NCBI GenBank assembly: GCA_030018005.1
Contig: JASEGT010000001.1
Coordinates: 34,271 to 98,270 of the forward strand
Source: Actinomycetota bacterium
GTDB taxonomy: Bacteria; Actinomycetota; Aquicultoria; Aquicultorales; Aquicultoraceae
DNA: 64,000 nucleotides
Direction: 5' to 3'
This document shows, piece by piece, positions 18,083-26,535 of the stretch (position 1 is its first letter; each line of letters starts with the position of its first letter). The notes below the pieces were generated by a model. The model saw only the letters and a program-made list of their open reading frames with translations. It was not told the DNA's origin and ran no database searches. The position numbers and the translations under genes are program-made.

Positions 18083-19192
18083 ATGGTAGACGAGGGGCGA
18101 GTCTTAAGAATCTTCGAAAACCTGGCGAGTATTTACAGCCCGAGCTATAACGAGCGGGCGATTGCCGACCACATCACGAGTTATCTAAGTGCGCTGAGCT
18201 ACTTGACCTTTGAGGACGAGACCGCCTCTTCGATAAATGGCAACACCGGGAATATTCATGTCACCATACCGGGCACCACCGGAGGCCCCTGCATTCTATT
18301 TGCGGCACACATCGATACGGTAGAACCCGCGCAAGGCGTCAAGGTCTTTGTCGAAGACGGCCTCATCAAAAGCAAAGGCGACACCATATTAGGGGCGGAC
18401 GACAAGGCGGGTGTTGCCGCAATGCTTGAGTTGGCGACGGTTCTCGCGGCAACCACCTTCGCCCACGGACCCGTTCACCTCGTCTTCACCGTAGCCGAAG
18501 AGGTCGGCCTCAAAGGCGCTAAATACCTCGACCTCGATGACAAAAGCCTTGATTATGCTTATGTCCTCGACGCAAACGGCAAAGTCGGCCTGATAAACGT
18601 AAAAGCGCCTTATCAGGATTCTTTTGAGGTCGAGTTTACAGGCAAGGCGGCGCATGCGGGAATCGCTCCCGAAACAGGTATCAACGCAATTGTCGCGGCA
18701 TCGAAAGCGATAAGCAGGATGAAGCTTGGCCGGATAGACGGCGAGACTACGGCTAACGTGGGCACGATAGAGGGGGGCATCGCCGGCAATATCGTCCCCG
18801 AGCGTGCCAAGGTCTTCGCTGAGGCTAGAAGTATAAACATCGAAAAGCTGCAGGAGCAATCGAGGCATATGGCCGAGTGCTTCAGCGCCGCAGCGGAGGA
18901 GACCGGTGCGAGCGTGAACATCGTCCAGTACCGGCCGTATGAGGGGTATTCGCTCAACGAGGACGAGCCGATTGTGGCCAGGGCGATAAGCGCGATGAAG
19001 AGTATCGGCATCGAACCGGTTATTACGCACACCGGGGGCGGAAGCGATACCAATATCTTCAACGCAAAAGGTGTGGTTGCCGTCAATCTCAGCATGGGCG
19101 CTGAAAATGTCCACGGCAAAGACGAGTTTTTGCCCGTGGCGGAGCTGGTCAAGCTTTCAGAGCTACTGCTGGAGCTTATCAAGTCGCAATAG
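18083..19192 (+). CDS. M20 family metallopeptidase, PepT-like
   Basis: A 369-residue zinc aminopeptidase-like protein. Metal and catalytic residues are visible: H76 and D78 in AAHIDTVEP, D106 in TILGADDKAG and the glutamates 139-140 in VAEEVGLKG; the dimerisation domain contains TGKAAHAGIAPETGINA. Family members (PepT, tripeptidase and relatives) trim peptides in the cytoplasm. The ATG at 18083 follows GGAGGGG. It is 86 bases after pyrG. The exact substrate class cannot be assigned. Confidence 0.85.
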   Translation: MVDEGRVLRIFENLASIYSPSYNERAIADHITSYLSALSYLTFEDETASSINGNTGNIHVTIPGTTGGPCILFAAHIDTVEPAQGVKVFVEDGLIKSKGDTILGADDKAGVAAMLELATVLAATTFAHGPVHLVFTVAEEVGLKGAKYLDLDDKSLDYAYVLDANGKVGLINVKAPYQDSFEVEFTGKAAHAGIAPETGINAIVAASKAISRMKLGRIDGETTANVGTIEGGIAGNIVPERAKVFAEARSINIEKLQEQSRHMAECFSAAAEETGASVNIVQYRPYEGYSLNEDEPIVARAISAMKSIGIEPVITHTGGGSDTNIFNAKGVVAVNLSMGAENVHGKDEFLPVAELVKLSELLLELIKSQ

Positions 19193-19333
19193 CGACTTTA
19201 CATCCGAAGACGACTATATAATACGGTTCAAGCAGTTGATATCCGGTACGAGCTTAATGAGAGCCGCACGATTAGAATCCGGACACGGTAACCATACTGT
19301 TTGAGCAGGGCGTCTACTCTGCCCTAAAGTTCA

Positions 19334-19342
19334 TGTTATACT
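19334..19342 (+). promoter_or_regulatory. Extended -10 promoter element upstream of the DUF3866 gene
   Basis: TGTTATACT fits the extended -10 form (TGnTATAAT with one mismatch). It lies 50 bases before the DUF3866 start in a 199-base gap. No good -35 is visible, which extended -10 promoters tolerate. Confidence 0.4.
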
Positions 19343-19391
19343 CTGTGCCTAAGAGCGCAAAATTCTGAAATCCCTTGAAAATGGAGCGACG

Positions 19392-20477
19392 ATGATTACG
19401 TTAAAACACGCCCGTGTGCTGGAGGTAGTCAGGAAGCGTCCGGGATATATCGAGGTGAACGTCGAATTCGATGGTGATAACGGGCGCGCGATATGTTACA
19501 CGGCCCTGATAGGGGAGGTTTCGCGCGGTGATGAAGTCGTCATAAACACGACGGCCGTCGATGTAGGCCTGGGAACCGGAGGCAGCCACTATATTCTCTG
19601 GAACCTGGCGCGACGCTCGCTGGAGGCTCCGGCGCCAGGCCATATTATGAAGCTTCGTTATACGCCGCTTCAGATAAAGTGCCTTGCCGCGGAAGAGCGA
19701 GAAAGTCCCCACCACGAAGCGTTGCGCGACGCGTCGAGCATCGGCGGCATGCCCGTTATTATAGGGACGCTTCACAGCCAGTTGCCGGCCGCAGCCGTGA
19801 TGCTCAGAAAGCTGATGCCCAAGGCGAAAATCACTTATATTATGACCGATGGCGCGGCGCTGCCTTTAGCGTTTAGTGAAACGGTCGCCCGTCTTAAAGA
19901 GGGCAGTTTTATAGATATTACAATAACTATTGGCCATGCGTTCGGCGGTGATCTCGAAGCTATAAATATCTACAGCGGTTTGGCGATTGCGAAATACGCG
20001 GCGGAAGCGGACGTCGCCATCGTCTGCATGGGGCCGGGGATTGTGGGGACCGATACCAAGCTCGGCTATACCGGGATCGAGCAGGGTCAGATAGTAAACG
20101 CGGTAAACAGCCTAGGCGGTGTTGCGATAGCCGTGCCGCGCATAAGTTTTGCGGACAAGAGGGAGCGGCACCTGGGTTTGAGCCACCACACGATAACGGC
20201 GCTCAAAGTAGCCGCGACAACCCCCGCCGTAGTAACATTTCCGGTGATTGACGCGGAGAAAACATCGATTATCGAAGAACAGGTCTTGCGCGCGGAAATC
20301 GGCCATATACATCGTATAGAGACACTGGATGCGAGCGAGACGCGAGCGGCGCTCGATGCCGCTTCGATACGGCCGACGACTATGGGTAGGGGTATCGAGG
20401 AAGAGCCGGAGTTTTTTATGGCCGCTGGAGCTGCCGCTATTTATGCGGCTCGCATCTTGGTAGGGGAAGAGAGTTGA
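19392..20477 (+). CDS. DUF3866 family protein of unknown function
   Basis: A 361-residue soluble protein that I recognise as DUF3866 from its length and segments such as GHIMKLRYTPLQIKCLAAEE, MGPGIVGTDTKLGYTGIEQG and the histidine-rich HLGLSHHTITALKVAA. The first 80 residues look like a small beta domain; the rest is alpha/beta with several glycine-rich loops. No function is known. Its stop overlaps the NUDIX gene start by four bases (TTGA), and xerD follows, so it belongs to the nucleotide-salvage and chromosome-maintenance operon. The conserved histidines could bind a metal, but that is a guess. Confidence 0.8.
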   Translation: MITLKHARVLEVVRKRPGYIEVNVEFDGDNGRAICYTALIGEVSRGDEVVINTTAVDVGLGTGGSHYILWNLARRSLEAPAPGHIMKLRYTPLQIKCLAAEERESPHHEALRDASSIGGMPVIIGTLHSQLPAAAVMLRKLMPKAKITYIMTDGAALPLAFSETVARLKEGSFIDITITIGHAFGGDLEAINIYSGLAIAKYAAEADVAIVCMGPGIVGTDTKLGYTGIEQGQIVNAVNSLGGVAIAVPRISFADKRERHLGLSHHTITALKVAATTPAVVTFPVIDAEKTSIIEEQVLRAEIGHIHRIETLDASETRAALDAASIRPTTMGRGIEEEPEFFMAAGAAAIYAARILVGEES

Positions 20478-21025
20478 AAGAGAAGAAGTTTACGGTTGTG
20501 GAGTCTAATCTCGTCTACGAGGGGGCTATTATTAGCCTTCATGTGGATAAGATAAGGAACAACGAGGGAAAGATATTGGAGCGCGAGGTCGTCGAGCACC
20601 TAGACGCGGTGGGGATAGCGGCGCTGGACACGAATAACAACATCGTCCTGGTCAGCCAGTACCGGCACCCGCTCAAAGGAGACTTACTCGAGATTCCGGC
20701 GGGTCTGCTCGCGGAGGGCGAGGATCCGGCGGACTGCGCGATAAGAGAGCTAAAAGAGGAGACCGGCTATAGGGCCAAGAAGATCGAGAAGCTGGCGGCG
20801 TTTTATACCTCGGCCGGTTTCACCGATGAGCGGTTCTACTTGTTTTTCTCGGACGACCTCGAGGAGGGCGAATCCGAACTCGAATCGGACGAGGAGGATA
20901 TCGAGGTAGTATTAATTCCCCTGGAGCAAGCGGTAGCTATGGCTTCGCGCGGCGAAATAGAAGACGCGAAAACGCTGACGGCAATACTTATGGCGGCGCA
21001 AAAGGTAGGTCGGATAGGACTGTAG
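20474..21025 (+). CDS. NUDIX hydrolase, ADP-ribose pyrophosphatase type
   Basis: A 183-residue protein with a complete NUDIX box (G-x5-E-x7-REL-x-EE-x-G): GLLAEGEDPADCAI, then RELKEETGY, around residues 77-99. The upstream GDLLEIPAG is typical of ADP-ribose pyrophosphatases, which cut ADP-ribose to AMP and ribose-5-phosphate. The start is a TTG at 20474, coupled to the previous stop. The nudix-xerD pair is found in the same order in mycobacteria and many Firmicutes. Confidence 0.88.
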   Translation: MKEKKFTVVESNLVYEGAIISLHVDKIRNNEGKILEREVVEHLDAVGIAALDTNNNIVLVSQYRHPLKGDLLEIPAGLLAEGEDPADCAIRELKEETGYRAKKIEKLAAFYTSAGFTDERFYLFFSDDLEEGESELESDEEDIEVVLIPLEQAVAMASRGEIEDAKTLTAILMAAQKVGRIGL

Positions 21026-21033
21026 GTAGCGAT

Positions 21034-21927
21034 ATGATACGCGACCATCTGCTCGATTTCTTAAATTATTTATCCGTAGAGAAAGGGCTGGCGAAGAACA
21101 GCATCGACGCATACGAGCTGGATCTTCACCGGTACCTCGACTACCTGCTCGAATCGGGTATTACCTCTTTTGATGCGGTCAAATATGACCTGGTTATCGG
21201 TTATCTGAAGAAGCTGCGCGAAGAATATGGTGATGCATCGGTCGCCAGGAAGGTCGCGTCGCTCAAAGCGTTTCACAAGTTTTTGGTCCGTGAAGGTGTA
21301 ACCGATAATTTTCCGACCGCCGACATTAAGGCGCCGAAAAAGGCGCGAAAGTTGCCTAAGGTGTTCTCGGTAGCCCAGGTTGGAAAACTCTTGGATCAGC
21401 CGTTAGGGGCTAGCGCAGGGGTGATACGGGACCGGGCGATATTGGAGCTTCTATATAGCAGTGGTTTGAGAGTTTCGGAGTTGGCCGCGCTCGATATAGA
21501 CGATGTCGACCTGCGAAACGGTTATCTGCGTTGCTTAGGCAAGGCATCTAAAGAGCGCATCGTGCCCCTGGGCAGCCTCGCGTCGGAGGCGGTGACCGAG
21601 TATATTAACAAGTCCAGGCCGCAATTGGCGGGAAAATACCGCCCGGCGGCGCTCTTTCTTAACGTAAGAGGCCGGCGCTTGTCGAGGCAGAGCTGCTGGA
21701 AAGCGGTGAAAAAATACGCGGAAAAAGCGGAAATCGGAGATATTTATCCGCATTCATTGCGGCATTCGTTTGCGACGCATCTGCTCGCTAACGGAGCCGA
21801 CCTCAGGGTCGTACAGGAACTGCTCGGGCACGCCAATATCTCGACGACGCAGATATATACGCATGTCACCAAAGAGAAATTGCGGGCGGTCTATGAGCGC
21901 GCGCACCCGAAGGGGTCCAAGGGATAA
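21034..21927 (+). CDS. xerD: Site-specific tyrosine recombinase XerD
   Basis: A 297-residue tyrosine recombinase resolving chromosome dimers at dif sites. The N-terminal SAM-like domain begins LLDFLNYLSVEKGLAKNSID. Catalytic residues appear in order: R in SSGLRVSELAAL, K in LGKASKERIVPLG, H-x-x-R in HSLRHSFATHLLANG, H in LGHANISTTQIYTHV, and the tyrosine in TQIYTHV. The length and its housekeeping neighbours argue for the chromosomal XerD rather than a phage integrase. No dif-like site was identified by eye. Confidence 0.9.
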   Translation: MIRDHLLDFLNYLSVEKGLAKNSIDAYELDLHRYLDYLLESGITSFDAVKYDLVIGYLKKLREEYGDASVARKVASLKAFHKFLVREGVTDNFPTADIKAPKKARKLPKVFSVAQVGKLLDQPLGASAGVIRDRAILELLYSSGLRVSELAALDIDDVDLRNGYLRCLGKASKERIVPLGSLASEAVTEYINKSRPQLAGKYRPAALFLNVRGRRLSRQSCWKAVKKYAEKAEIGDIYPHSLRHSFATHLLANGADLRVVQELLGHANISTTQIYTHVTKEKLRAVYERAHPKGSKG

Positions 21928-21954
21928 CGAACGACTACGATGTACAGGAGAGAT

Positions 21955-23133
21955 ATGTCACAGATAAAGAGGGTATTATTGATAGTTCTCGATAGCGTGG
22001 GCGTGGGGGCCCTGCCGGATGCCGCTAAATACGGGGATGAGGGGAGCAACACGCTCGGCAATACCGCTAAGACGGTAGGCGGACTGGCCGTGCCCAACCT
22101 GGGCGCCCTGGGGCTCGGTAACATCATAGAGATAGAAGGCGTCGAGCCGGCGGAGCATCCGCGGGCATTCTTCGGCAAGATGGCCGAAGCTTCTCCGGGC
22201 AAAGATACTACGACCGGGCACTGGGAGATGATGGGCTTAAGGCTTGAGACGTTGTTTCCGACGTATCCGAACGGTTTTCCAGCGGAGGTTATGGAAGCGT
22301 TTGAAAAAGCGATAGGGCGGGGAACTCTCGGCAATAAAACGGCCTCAGGTACCGGCATCATGGAAGAGCTCGGCGAGGAACACATGAAGACGGGCAAGCC
22401 GATTATTTACACGTCGGCCGATAGCGTCTTTCAAATCACGACGCACGAGGAGATAATCCCGATAGACGAACTTTATTGGATGAGTGAGGCGGCACGCAAG
22501 CTTCTCACAGGAGAGCACGCGGTCGGCCGGGTCATCGCCAGGCCGTTCATCGGGGAGCCGGGGAGTTTTGCGCGGACGCACCGGAGAAAGGACTTCTCCT
22601 TGAAGCCGCCGGCGAAGACGGTCTTGGACTACGCCCTAGAGGCGGGCATTCCCGTCTGCGGCGTCGGTAAGATAAGAGAGATATTTGCGGGCATGGGCGT
22701 CCCGGAAGGAATCCACACAGAGAGCAACATGCACGGCATAGATGAGACGCTCAAGGCGTTACGCGAGCGCAAAACGGGCATCATATTTACGAACCTCGTC
22801 GATTTCGATAGCGAGTGGGGACACCGGAACGACCCCGACGGCTACGCGCGCGGGTTGGCGGCGGCCGATGCCCGCATCCCCGAAATTATTGATGCATTGG
22901 AGAGTGACGATGTTTTGATAATCACCGCAGACCATGGCTGCGACCCGACTACCCCGAGCACCGACCACTCCCGCGAATACGTGCCCTACCTTATTTATGG
23001 GCGCTCGTTAAACCAGGGAAAGGGTCTCGGCATACGGTCGACCTTTGCGGATATCGGGAAGACCATTGCCGACCTGCTCGGTTTCGAGGCACCGGTCCGC
23101 GGGACCAGTATGAAGGGTGAGCTTTTACCATAG
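21955..23133 (+). CDS. deoB: Phosphopentomutase
   Basis: A 392-residue member of the alkaline phosphatase superfamily converting (deoxy)ribose-1-phosphate to the 5-phosphate. Seen: N-terminal [18 protein letters not shown] with the first metal aspartate, [13 protein letters not shown] with the phosphoacceptor threonine, and C-terminal [12 protein letters not shown] and [12 protein letters not shown] with metal ligands. I prefer the ATG at 21955 because AGGAG is eight bases upstream and homologues begin there; an ATG at 21940 adds five residues. Together with pyrimidine-nucleoside phosphorylase (26536) it forms a nucleoside catabolism route. It ends five bases from the convergent FBP gene. Confidence 0.95.
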   Translation: MSQIKRVLLIVLDSVGVGALPDAAKYGDEGSNTLGNTAKTVGGLAVPNLGALGLGNIIEIEGVEPAEHPRAFFGKMAEASPGKDTTTGHWEMMGLRLETLFPTYPNGFPAEVMEAFEKAIGRGTLGNKTASGTGIMEELGEEHMKTGKPIIYTSADSVFQITTHEEIIPIDELYWMSEAARKLLTGEHAVGRVIARPFIGEPGSFARTHRRKDFSLKPPAKTVLDYALEAGIPVCGVGKIREIFAGMGVPEGIHTESNMHGIDETLKALRERKTGIIFTNLVDFDSEWGHRNDPDGYARGLAAADARIPEIIDALESDDVLIITADHGCDPTTPSTDHSREYVPYLIYGRSLNQGKGLGIRSTFADIGKTIADLLGFEAPVRGTSMKGELLP

Positions 23134-23138
23134 ACCGA

Positions 23139-24248
23139 TTAATCCTCGGATGGTTCGAACTTGCTCTCGAATTTTTCCATTAAATGCGGCATGGTGGTGT
23201 ACTCCATCTCATCGTGGCCGAGGCGATGCGGCTCGAACGGCCCATGGTGGCGAATGTAGTCGGATACCTCGAGGCATTGCCGACGCGCCCCGTCGAACGC
23301 GATGTCCTCGAACATGTCTCTAGGGCCGATAAGCTTGCCGTGAGCCAACTGGAAGCCGTAGGCTACGACTCTTGGCGGGCCGTCGAACCTCGAGGGGTGG
23401 CAGTCCTCAAAAGATGTCGGCATTATGGGCCCGTGGTGGGAACCGCGCATCCAGCCCGCGACCATATATGGCATCGAGAACGGCTCGAGGACTTCGCCGA
23501 CCGCCGGAAGCCCGCTCTGGCAGCGCACTATCATAACCGGGTCGTCTTTGCCCACATATCGGCCGGCTATCAGGCTAAGCTTTTGAGTAGAAGTGACGGC
23601 CGCGATCATGTTATCGGAGTTCCTGAAGACATGTTTGATGACGTAGCGTCCGGGCGCCCCGATAAACATCAAGAGCGAGTAGTAGTCTTCCGGTAGCTTG
23701 AGCAACAGCTTCCGCTTATTGATAAGGTCGTGGATCTCAAAACTAAAACCCGTTGTCATGCTGGGGTCGATTACGAGACCCGCGGTATTGAACGGGTCGC
23801 CGAACATCTTGAACAGGGGATAATTCCAGGCTCCAGGCTCGGTCTTATCCGCGAGGAAGCAGATTATAGGCTCGCTCGGGCGTTCCTCGATATCCATCTC
23901 GGCGACACCCGGACCCATCCCGCGAACATTACCGGAGAACGCCTCGACCAGCAGGTCTTGACCCGCGCCATACTGTGCGTACTCTCTTGCGACCTCGGTC
24001 ATCTCCTCGAAAGTCTCCCACGCAAAGCGGTGTATCGGCTCGGCGTCGACGCCGTTCTTATGCGTCATTATTAATGAGGTGTCGTCGCCGACGTATCCGA
24101 CGCGGTAATCGACGACGAGCCCATCCGCCTTGGCCTTTGCCAGCCGTTCACCCGCTTTTTCAAGAAGTGCCGGGTGGACGCTGCTGTGCCCGACGAACCC
24201 GCCGACATCCGCCTTGATGATGCTGACCGTGAGTTTATTATCAGCCAT
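23139..24248 (-). CDS. fbp: Bifunctional fructose-1,6-bisphosphate aldolase/phosphatase (class V FBPase)
   Basis: A 369-residue archaeal-type enzyme that both condenses triose phosphates and dephosphorylates FBP, making gluconeogenesis unidirectional. The conserved TVSIIKADVGGFVGHSSVHP start and many Mg-binding aspartates (VGDDTSLIMTHKNG) are present, as are the Schiff-base lysine and catalytic tyrosine in GRYVGKDDP (Y231, K234), equivalent to those described in Thermoproteus and Sulfolobus enzymes. A strong AAGGAGGG precedes the start. In bacteria this enzyme is mainly found in anaerobic, often thermophilic or autotrophic lineages, which fits gluconeogenic growth. Confidence 0.94.
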   Translation of the reverse strand: MADNKLTVSIIKADVGGFVGHSSVHPALLEKAGERLAKAKADGLVVDYRVGYVGDDTSLIMTHKNGVDAEPIHRFAWETFEEMTEVAREYAQYGAGQDLLVEAFSGNVRGMGPGVAEMDIEERPSEPIICFLADKTEPGAWNYPLFKMFGDPFNTAGLVIDPSMTTGFSFEIHDLINKRKLLLKLPEDYYSLLMFIGAPGRYVIKHVFRNSDNMIAAVTSTQKLSLIAGRYVGKDDPVMIVRCQSGLPAVGEVLEPFSMPYMVAGWMRGSHHGPIMPTSFEDCHPSRFDGPPRVVAYGFQLAHGKLIGPRDMFEDIAFDGARRQCLEVSDYIRHHGPFEPHRLGHDEMEYTTMPHLMEKFESKFEPSED

Positions 24249-24310
24249 GTCTCCCTCCTTACTTCACTTGTCCGGTGCTAGTGTTCCCCATAAAAGATTG
24301 CCTGCGTGCG

Positions 24311-24338
24311 TATATAATTTATATTTACCCTTTGTCAT
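24311..24338 (-). promoter_or_regulatory. Putative promoter for the FBP aldolase/phosphatase gene
   Basis: On the minus strand ATGACA (24338-24333) and TATATA (24316-24311) are separated by 16 bases, about 60 bases upstream of the start codon in an AT-rich patch. Confidence 0.45.
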
Positions 24339-24429
24339 TGAAGATTATCGGGGGGCGCATGGTATGGGGGAGGCGCGGCTGACACAAGTTTTCGCCGCTG
24401 TGCGAGCGCGACAATCGATTTAGCCCAAT

Positions 24430-25311
24430 TTAGCCCAATAGCTTTCTAAACTCGGGTACTTCTTTATCGAGATACCAGAATATCTGTCCGATGGGAGAGC
24501 TGGCCGATGCGATAATCCCGAGCATTACCGACTCGGTAACAGGGTTAAGGATGATGACGAGTTTTTCGAGCTGAAGGAAGAGCATCTGGATTAATCCGTC
24601 CGCGAGGCTGGTCTCGAGCTGCTCCGCGCTTTTTTCGAGTGACACGAGCGCGGATGTTACGCCGACCAAGTCGATTTCTAGGCGGTTGAAGGACGAGACG
24701 ATGTTGCCTGTGCTATCGAATAGCCAGATGGTGCTGACGCCCTGGATGTCGCCGAGGCGGGTAAGCTTTTCGAGAATCAACTTCTCGGTAGAGAGGTCTG
24801 TCGCTAGCGGGCGTTTGCGCTCCGGACGCGGCTCGGGCGCGACCGTCGGGCCGTAAGTGCGCCGCTTAGCGCCGCTTTCATCGGCACTTTGGGCTTCGGT
24901 AAAAAGGCTCATGTAGTGGTCGAGAATCGACTTTACTTTCGAATGAAGTTCTTGCTCCGAGATGGCAAGTTCGTCATGTTCGTTTAGAAATGCTTCGCGC
25001 TCGGCGGCGGCTGCTTCTACCAGCTCGCGCGCTTCATCCGACGCCCTCGCAATTATTAAAGCCGCTTCTTCGGTCGCTTTATCGACTATTTTAGCGGCTC
25101 GTTTGTCGGGGTCATCTTCGGGGATTGCGGCCCCTTCGACGATTTCCTTAAAGCCGGAGAGTCTTACATCCGCGGTTTCCAATTCTGTTTTTAGGCGCTC
25201 AATCTCATCCTTGGCGGTTCGCAAGTCGAGATGGAGCTCCGCCAGGAATCTATCGACGTCGTCTTTTTTATAACCAAATAGTTCTCGACCCAATTCTTGC
25301 TCGTCTTGCAC
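24430..25311 (-). CDS. DivIVA-like coiled-coil protein fused to a Roadblock/LC7-like domain
   Basis: A 293-residue protein. Residues 10-24 (ELFGYKKDDVDRFLAEL) match the DivIVA membrane-binding N-terminus; residues 24-137 are a strongly heptad-like, charged coiled coil; 138-172 form a proline/arginine-rich linker; 176-293 resemble a Roadblock/LC7 domain (GVSTIWLFDSTGNIVSSF, LVIILNPVTESVMLGIIAS, IGQIFWYL). DivIVA proteins mark curved membranes at poles and septa; Roadblock proteins such as MglB regulate small Ras-like GTPases. The fusion suggests a polar GTPase regulator or scaffold, which is inference. The GTG at 25311 has AGGGGA upstream. No GTPase gene is adjacent. Confidence 0.72.
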   Translation of the reverse strand: MQDEQELGRELFGYKKDDVDRFLAELHLDLRTAKDEIERLKTELETADVRLSGFKEIVEGAAIPEDDPDKRAAKIVDKATEEAALIIARASDEARELVEAAAAEREAFLNEHDELAISEQELHSKVKSILDHYMSLFTEAQSADESGAKRRTYGPTVAPEPRPERKRPLATDLSTEKLILEKLTRLGDIQGVSTIWLFDSTGNIVSSFNRLEIDLVGVTSALVSLEKSAEQLETSLADGLIQMLFLQLEKLVIILNPVTESVMLGIIASASSPIGQIFWYLDKEVPEFRKLLG

Positions 25312-25591
25312 GCCAGTCCCCTATATCGAAAAAATTCGCTCTTCGCTCATTGCGGCGGCATCAACAAATACTCGTTTAATGTATGCTCCAGCAGGCTCGT
25401 TCGAACTAGGTAATGGCTGGAATTACAGTATTATACATTGTATTTTTGCTCTAGCACATGTTCAACCTAAACTAAGATGGATAAACGACGAGGGGCGGTC
25501 GGTGATAAAGTATGGGAAACGAGGGGCTTGCGGGCTTATACTGGTCGTAAGTATAGTATTTGGCGTCGAACTTATTTCTGGCGCTTGTCTG

Positions 25592-26353
25592 CTATTTCTT
25601 GGCGGTCGTGGTAGTCGTTGCGGGTGCCGGCCGGCTTACCCTTATTCCTTTCCAGAGCTCGAAATCGCTCGGGGCGACAGCGCCGATTCTCAAGTAATCC
25701 CAATCGATAAAGCGCACGGTGCCGCTGCCGCTTTTATCGCCCTCCCAGCGGTCGGGCAGGTCATATTCGGTGAAGGTGAGCGTGGCGTTCTCGCCGGAGG
25801 GTAAGATGTCGAGCAGGCTGTGTGTACCGGATGCCGTCGCGGTCGTGAGGCCCTCCAAAAACATCGTCGCGATAAGTTCGTTAAAAGCCGGCATGTTAGT
25901 CGAGTCGAACGGTGTTTCGTGCGCTATCCGAGCCGGCACATCTATCACCCAGAGTTTCTTCTCGGCGGCGTTGACAATGAGCACCTTGCTCTTGGTGGAA
26001 TTTTCGAAACGGTAATTCAAGCCGTCTTGCGTCCATAGCCCCTCGAAGCCGTTCTCGGTCGAGACTTTCGCCCTGAAAGGTTTCTTTCGAGCCGAGGTGA
26101 TGACTTGTTCGAGCTGCTCGCGCAGGTGGTCTTCGGGGGTGCGCGGTATAAGTGAGGTTGTTTCGGTGGTATTGGATTGGGCGGTCTCAAGGGCCGGATT
26201 ATCTACTCGCCCCGCAACCTCGAATAAGACGAGGGTTACGCCGAGCATCACCAAAATGATGATTGCCGGGAGTGCCCCGGGTTTCTCGTCTTTTATCCTC
26301 GCGAAAAAAGATTTATCTTCGGTTGTCTTAGGTTTTGTTTTTTTGCCGCTCAT
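25592..26353 (-). CDS. Membrane-anchored protein with LolA/LppX-like extracytoplasmic domain (hypothetical)
   Basis: A 253-residue protein with a charged N-terminus, one membrane helix (about 28-46, LPAIIILVMLGVTLVLFEV) and an outside domain of alternating beta strands (KVSTENGFEGLWTQDGLNYRFENSTK, KVLIVNAAEKKLWVIDVPA). This pattern is reminiscent of the LolA/LppX half-barrel that carries lipids or outer lipoproteins, but similarity is by impression only. The C-terminus ends in a proline/threonine tail (PAPATTTTTAKK). No Shine-Dalgarno sequence is evident. It is separated by 280 bases from the DivIVA-Roadblock gene, a gap in which I see no gene. Confidence 0.6.
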   Translation of the reverse strand: MSGKKTKPKTTEDKSFFARIKDEKPGALPAIIILVMLGVTLVLFEVAGRVDNPALETAQSNTTETTSLIPRTPEDHLREQLEQVITSARKKPFRAKVSTENGFEGLWTQDGLNYRFENSTKSKVLIVNAAEKKLWVIDVPARIAHETPFDSTNMPAFNELIATMFLEGLTTATASGTHSLLDILPSGENATLTFTEYDLPDRWEGDKSGSGTVRFIDWDYLRIGAVAPSDFELWKGIRVSRPAPATTTTTAKK

Positions 26354-26535
26354 AATTCAAAATAGAGATACGGCCGGACGAGCCGGTCGTTTTACATGCC
26401 TTTTAAGGGCAAGCCCTGATATTATATATAGACATTATACACGATACCCGCAAACACCGTAAAAGCGTGGTTTAAGGATGGCGCGAGCGGTGGAAGAAGA
26501 GGATATGGCTCGCGGTAGAACAGGAGGCGGACACG

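Noticed and set aside
19301..19325. AGGGC/GCCCT hairpin after the M20 peptidase
   Set aside because: Five-base stem with nine-base loop and no U-run, so not a credible terminator.
25379..25804. A plus-strand frame with a hydrophobic stretch between two minus-strand genes
   Set aside because: No ribosome site, half of it is antisense to the LolA-like gene, and the composition of its 3' half is that of a shadow.
26370..26393. Hairpin ACGGCCGG/CCGGTCGT followed by TTT
   Set aside because: No plus-strand gene ends here; it lies in the leader of a minus-strand gene, so it is not called a terminator.
26403..26415. AGGGC-AA-GCCCT inverted repeat upstream of pdp
   Set aside because: The two-base loop is too small for a stable hairpin and no family of operator is recognised.
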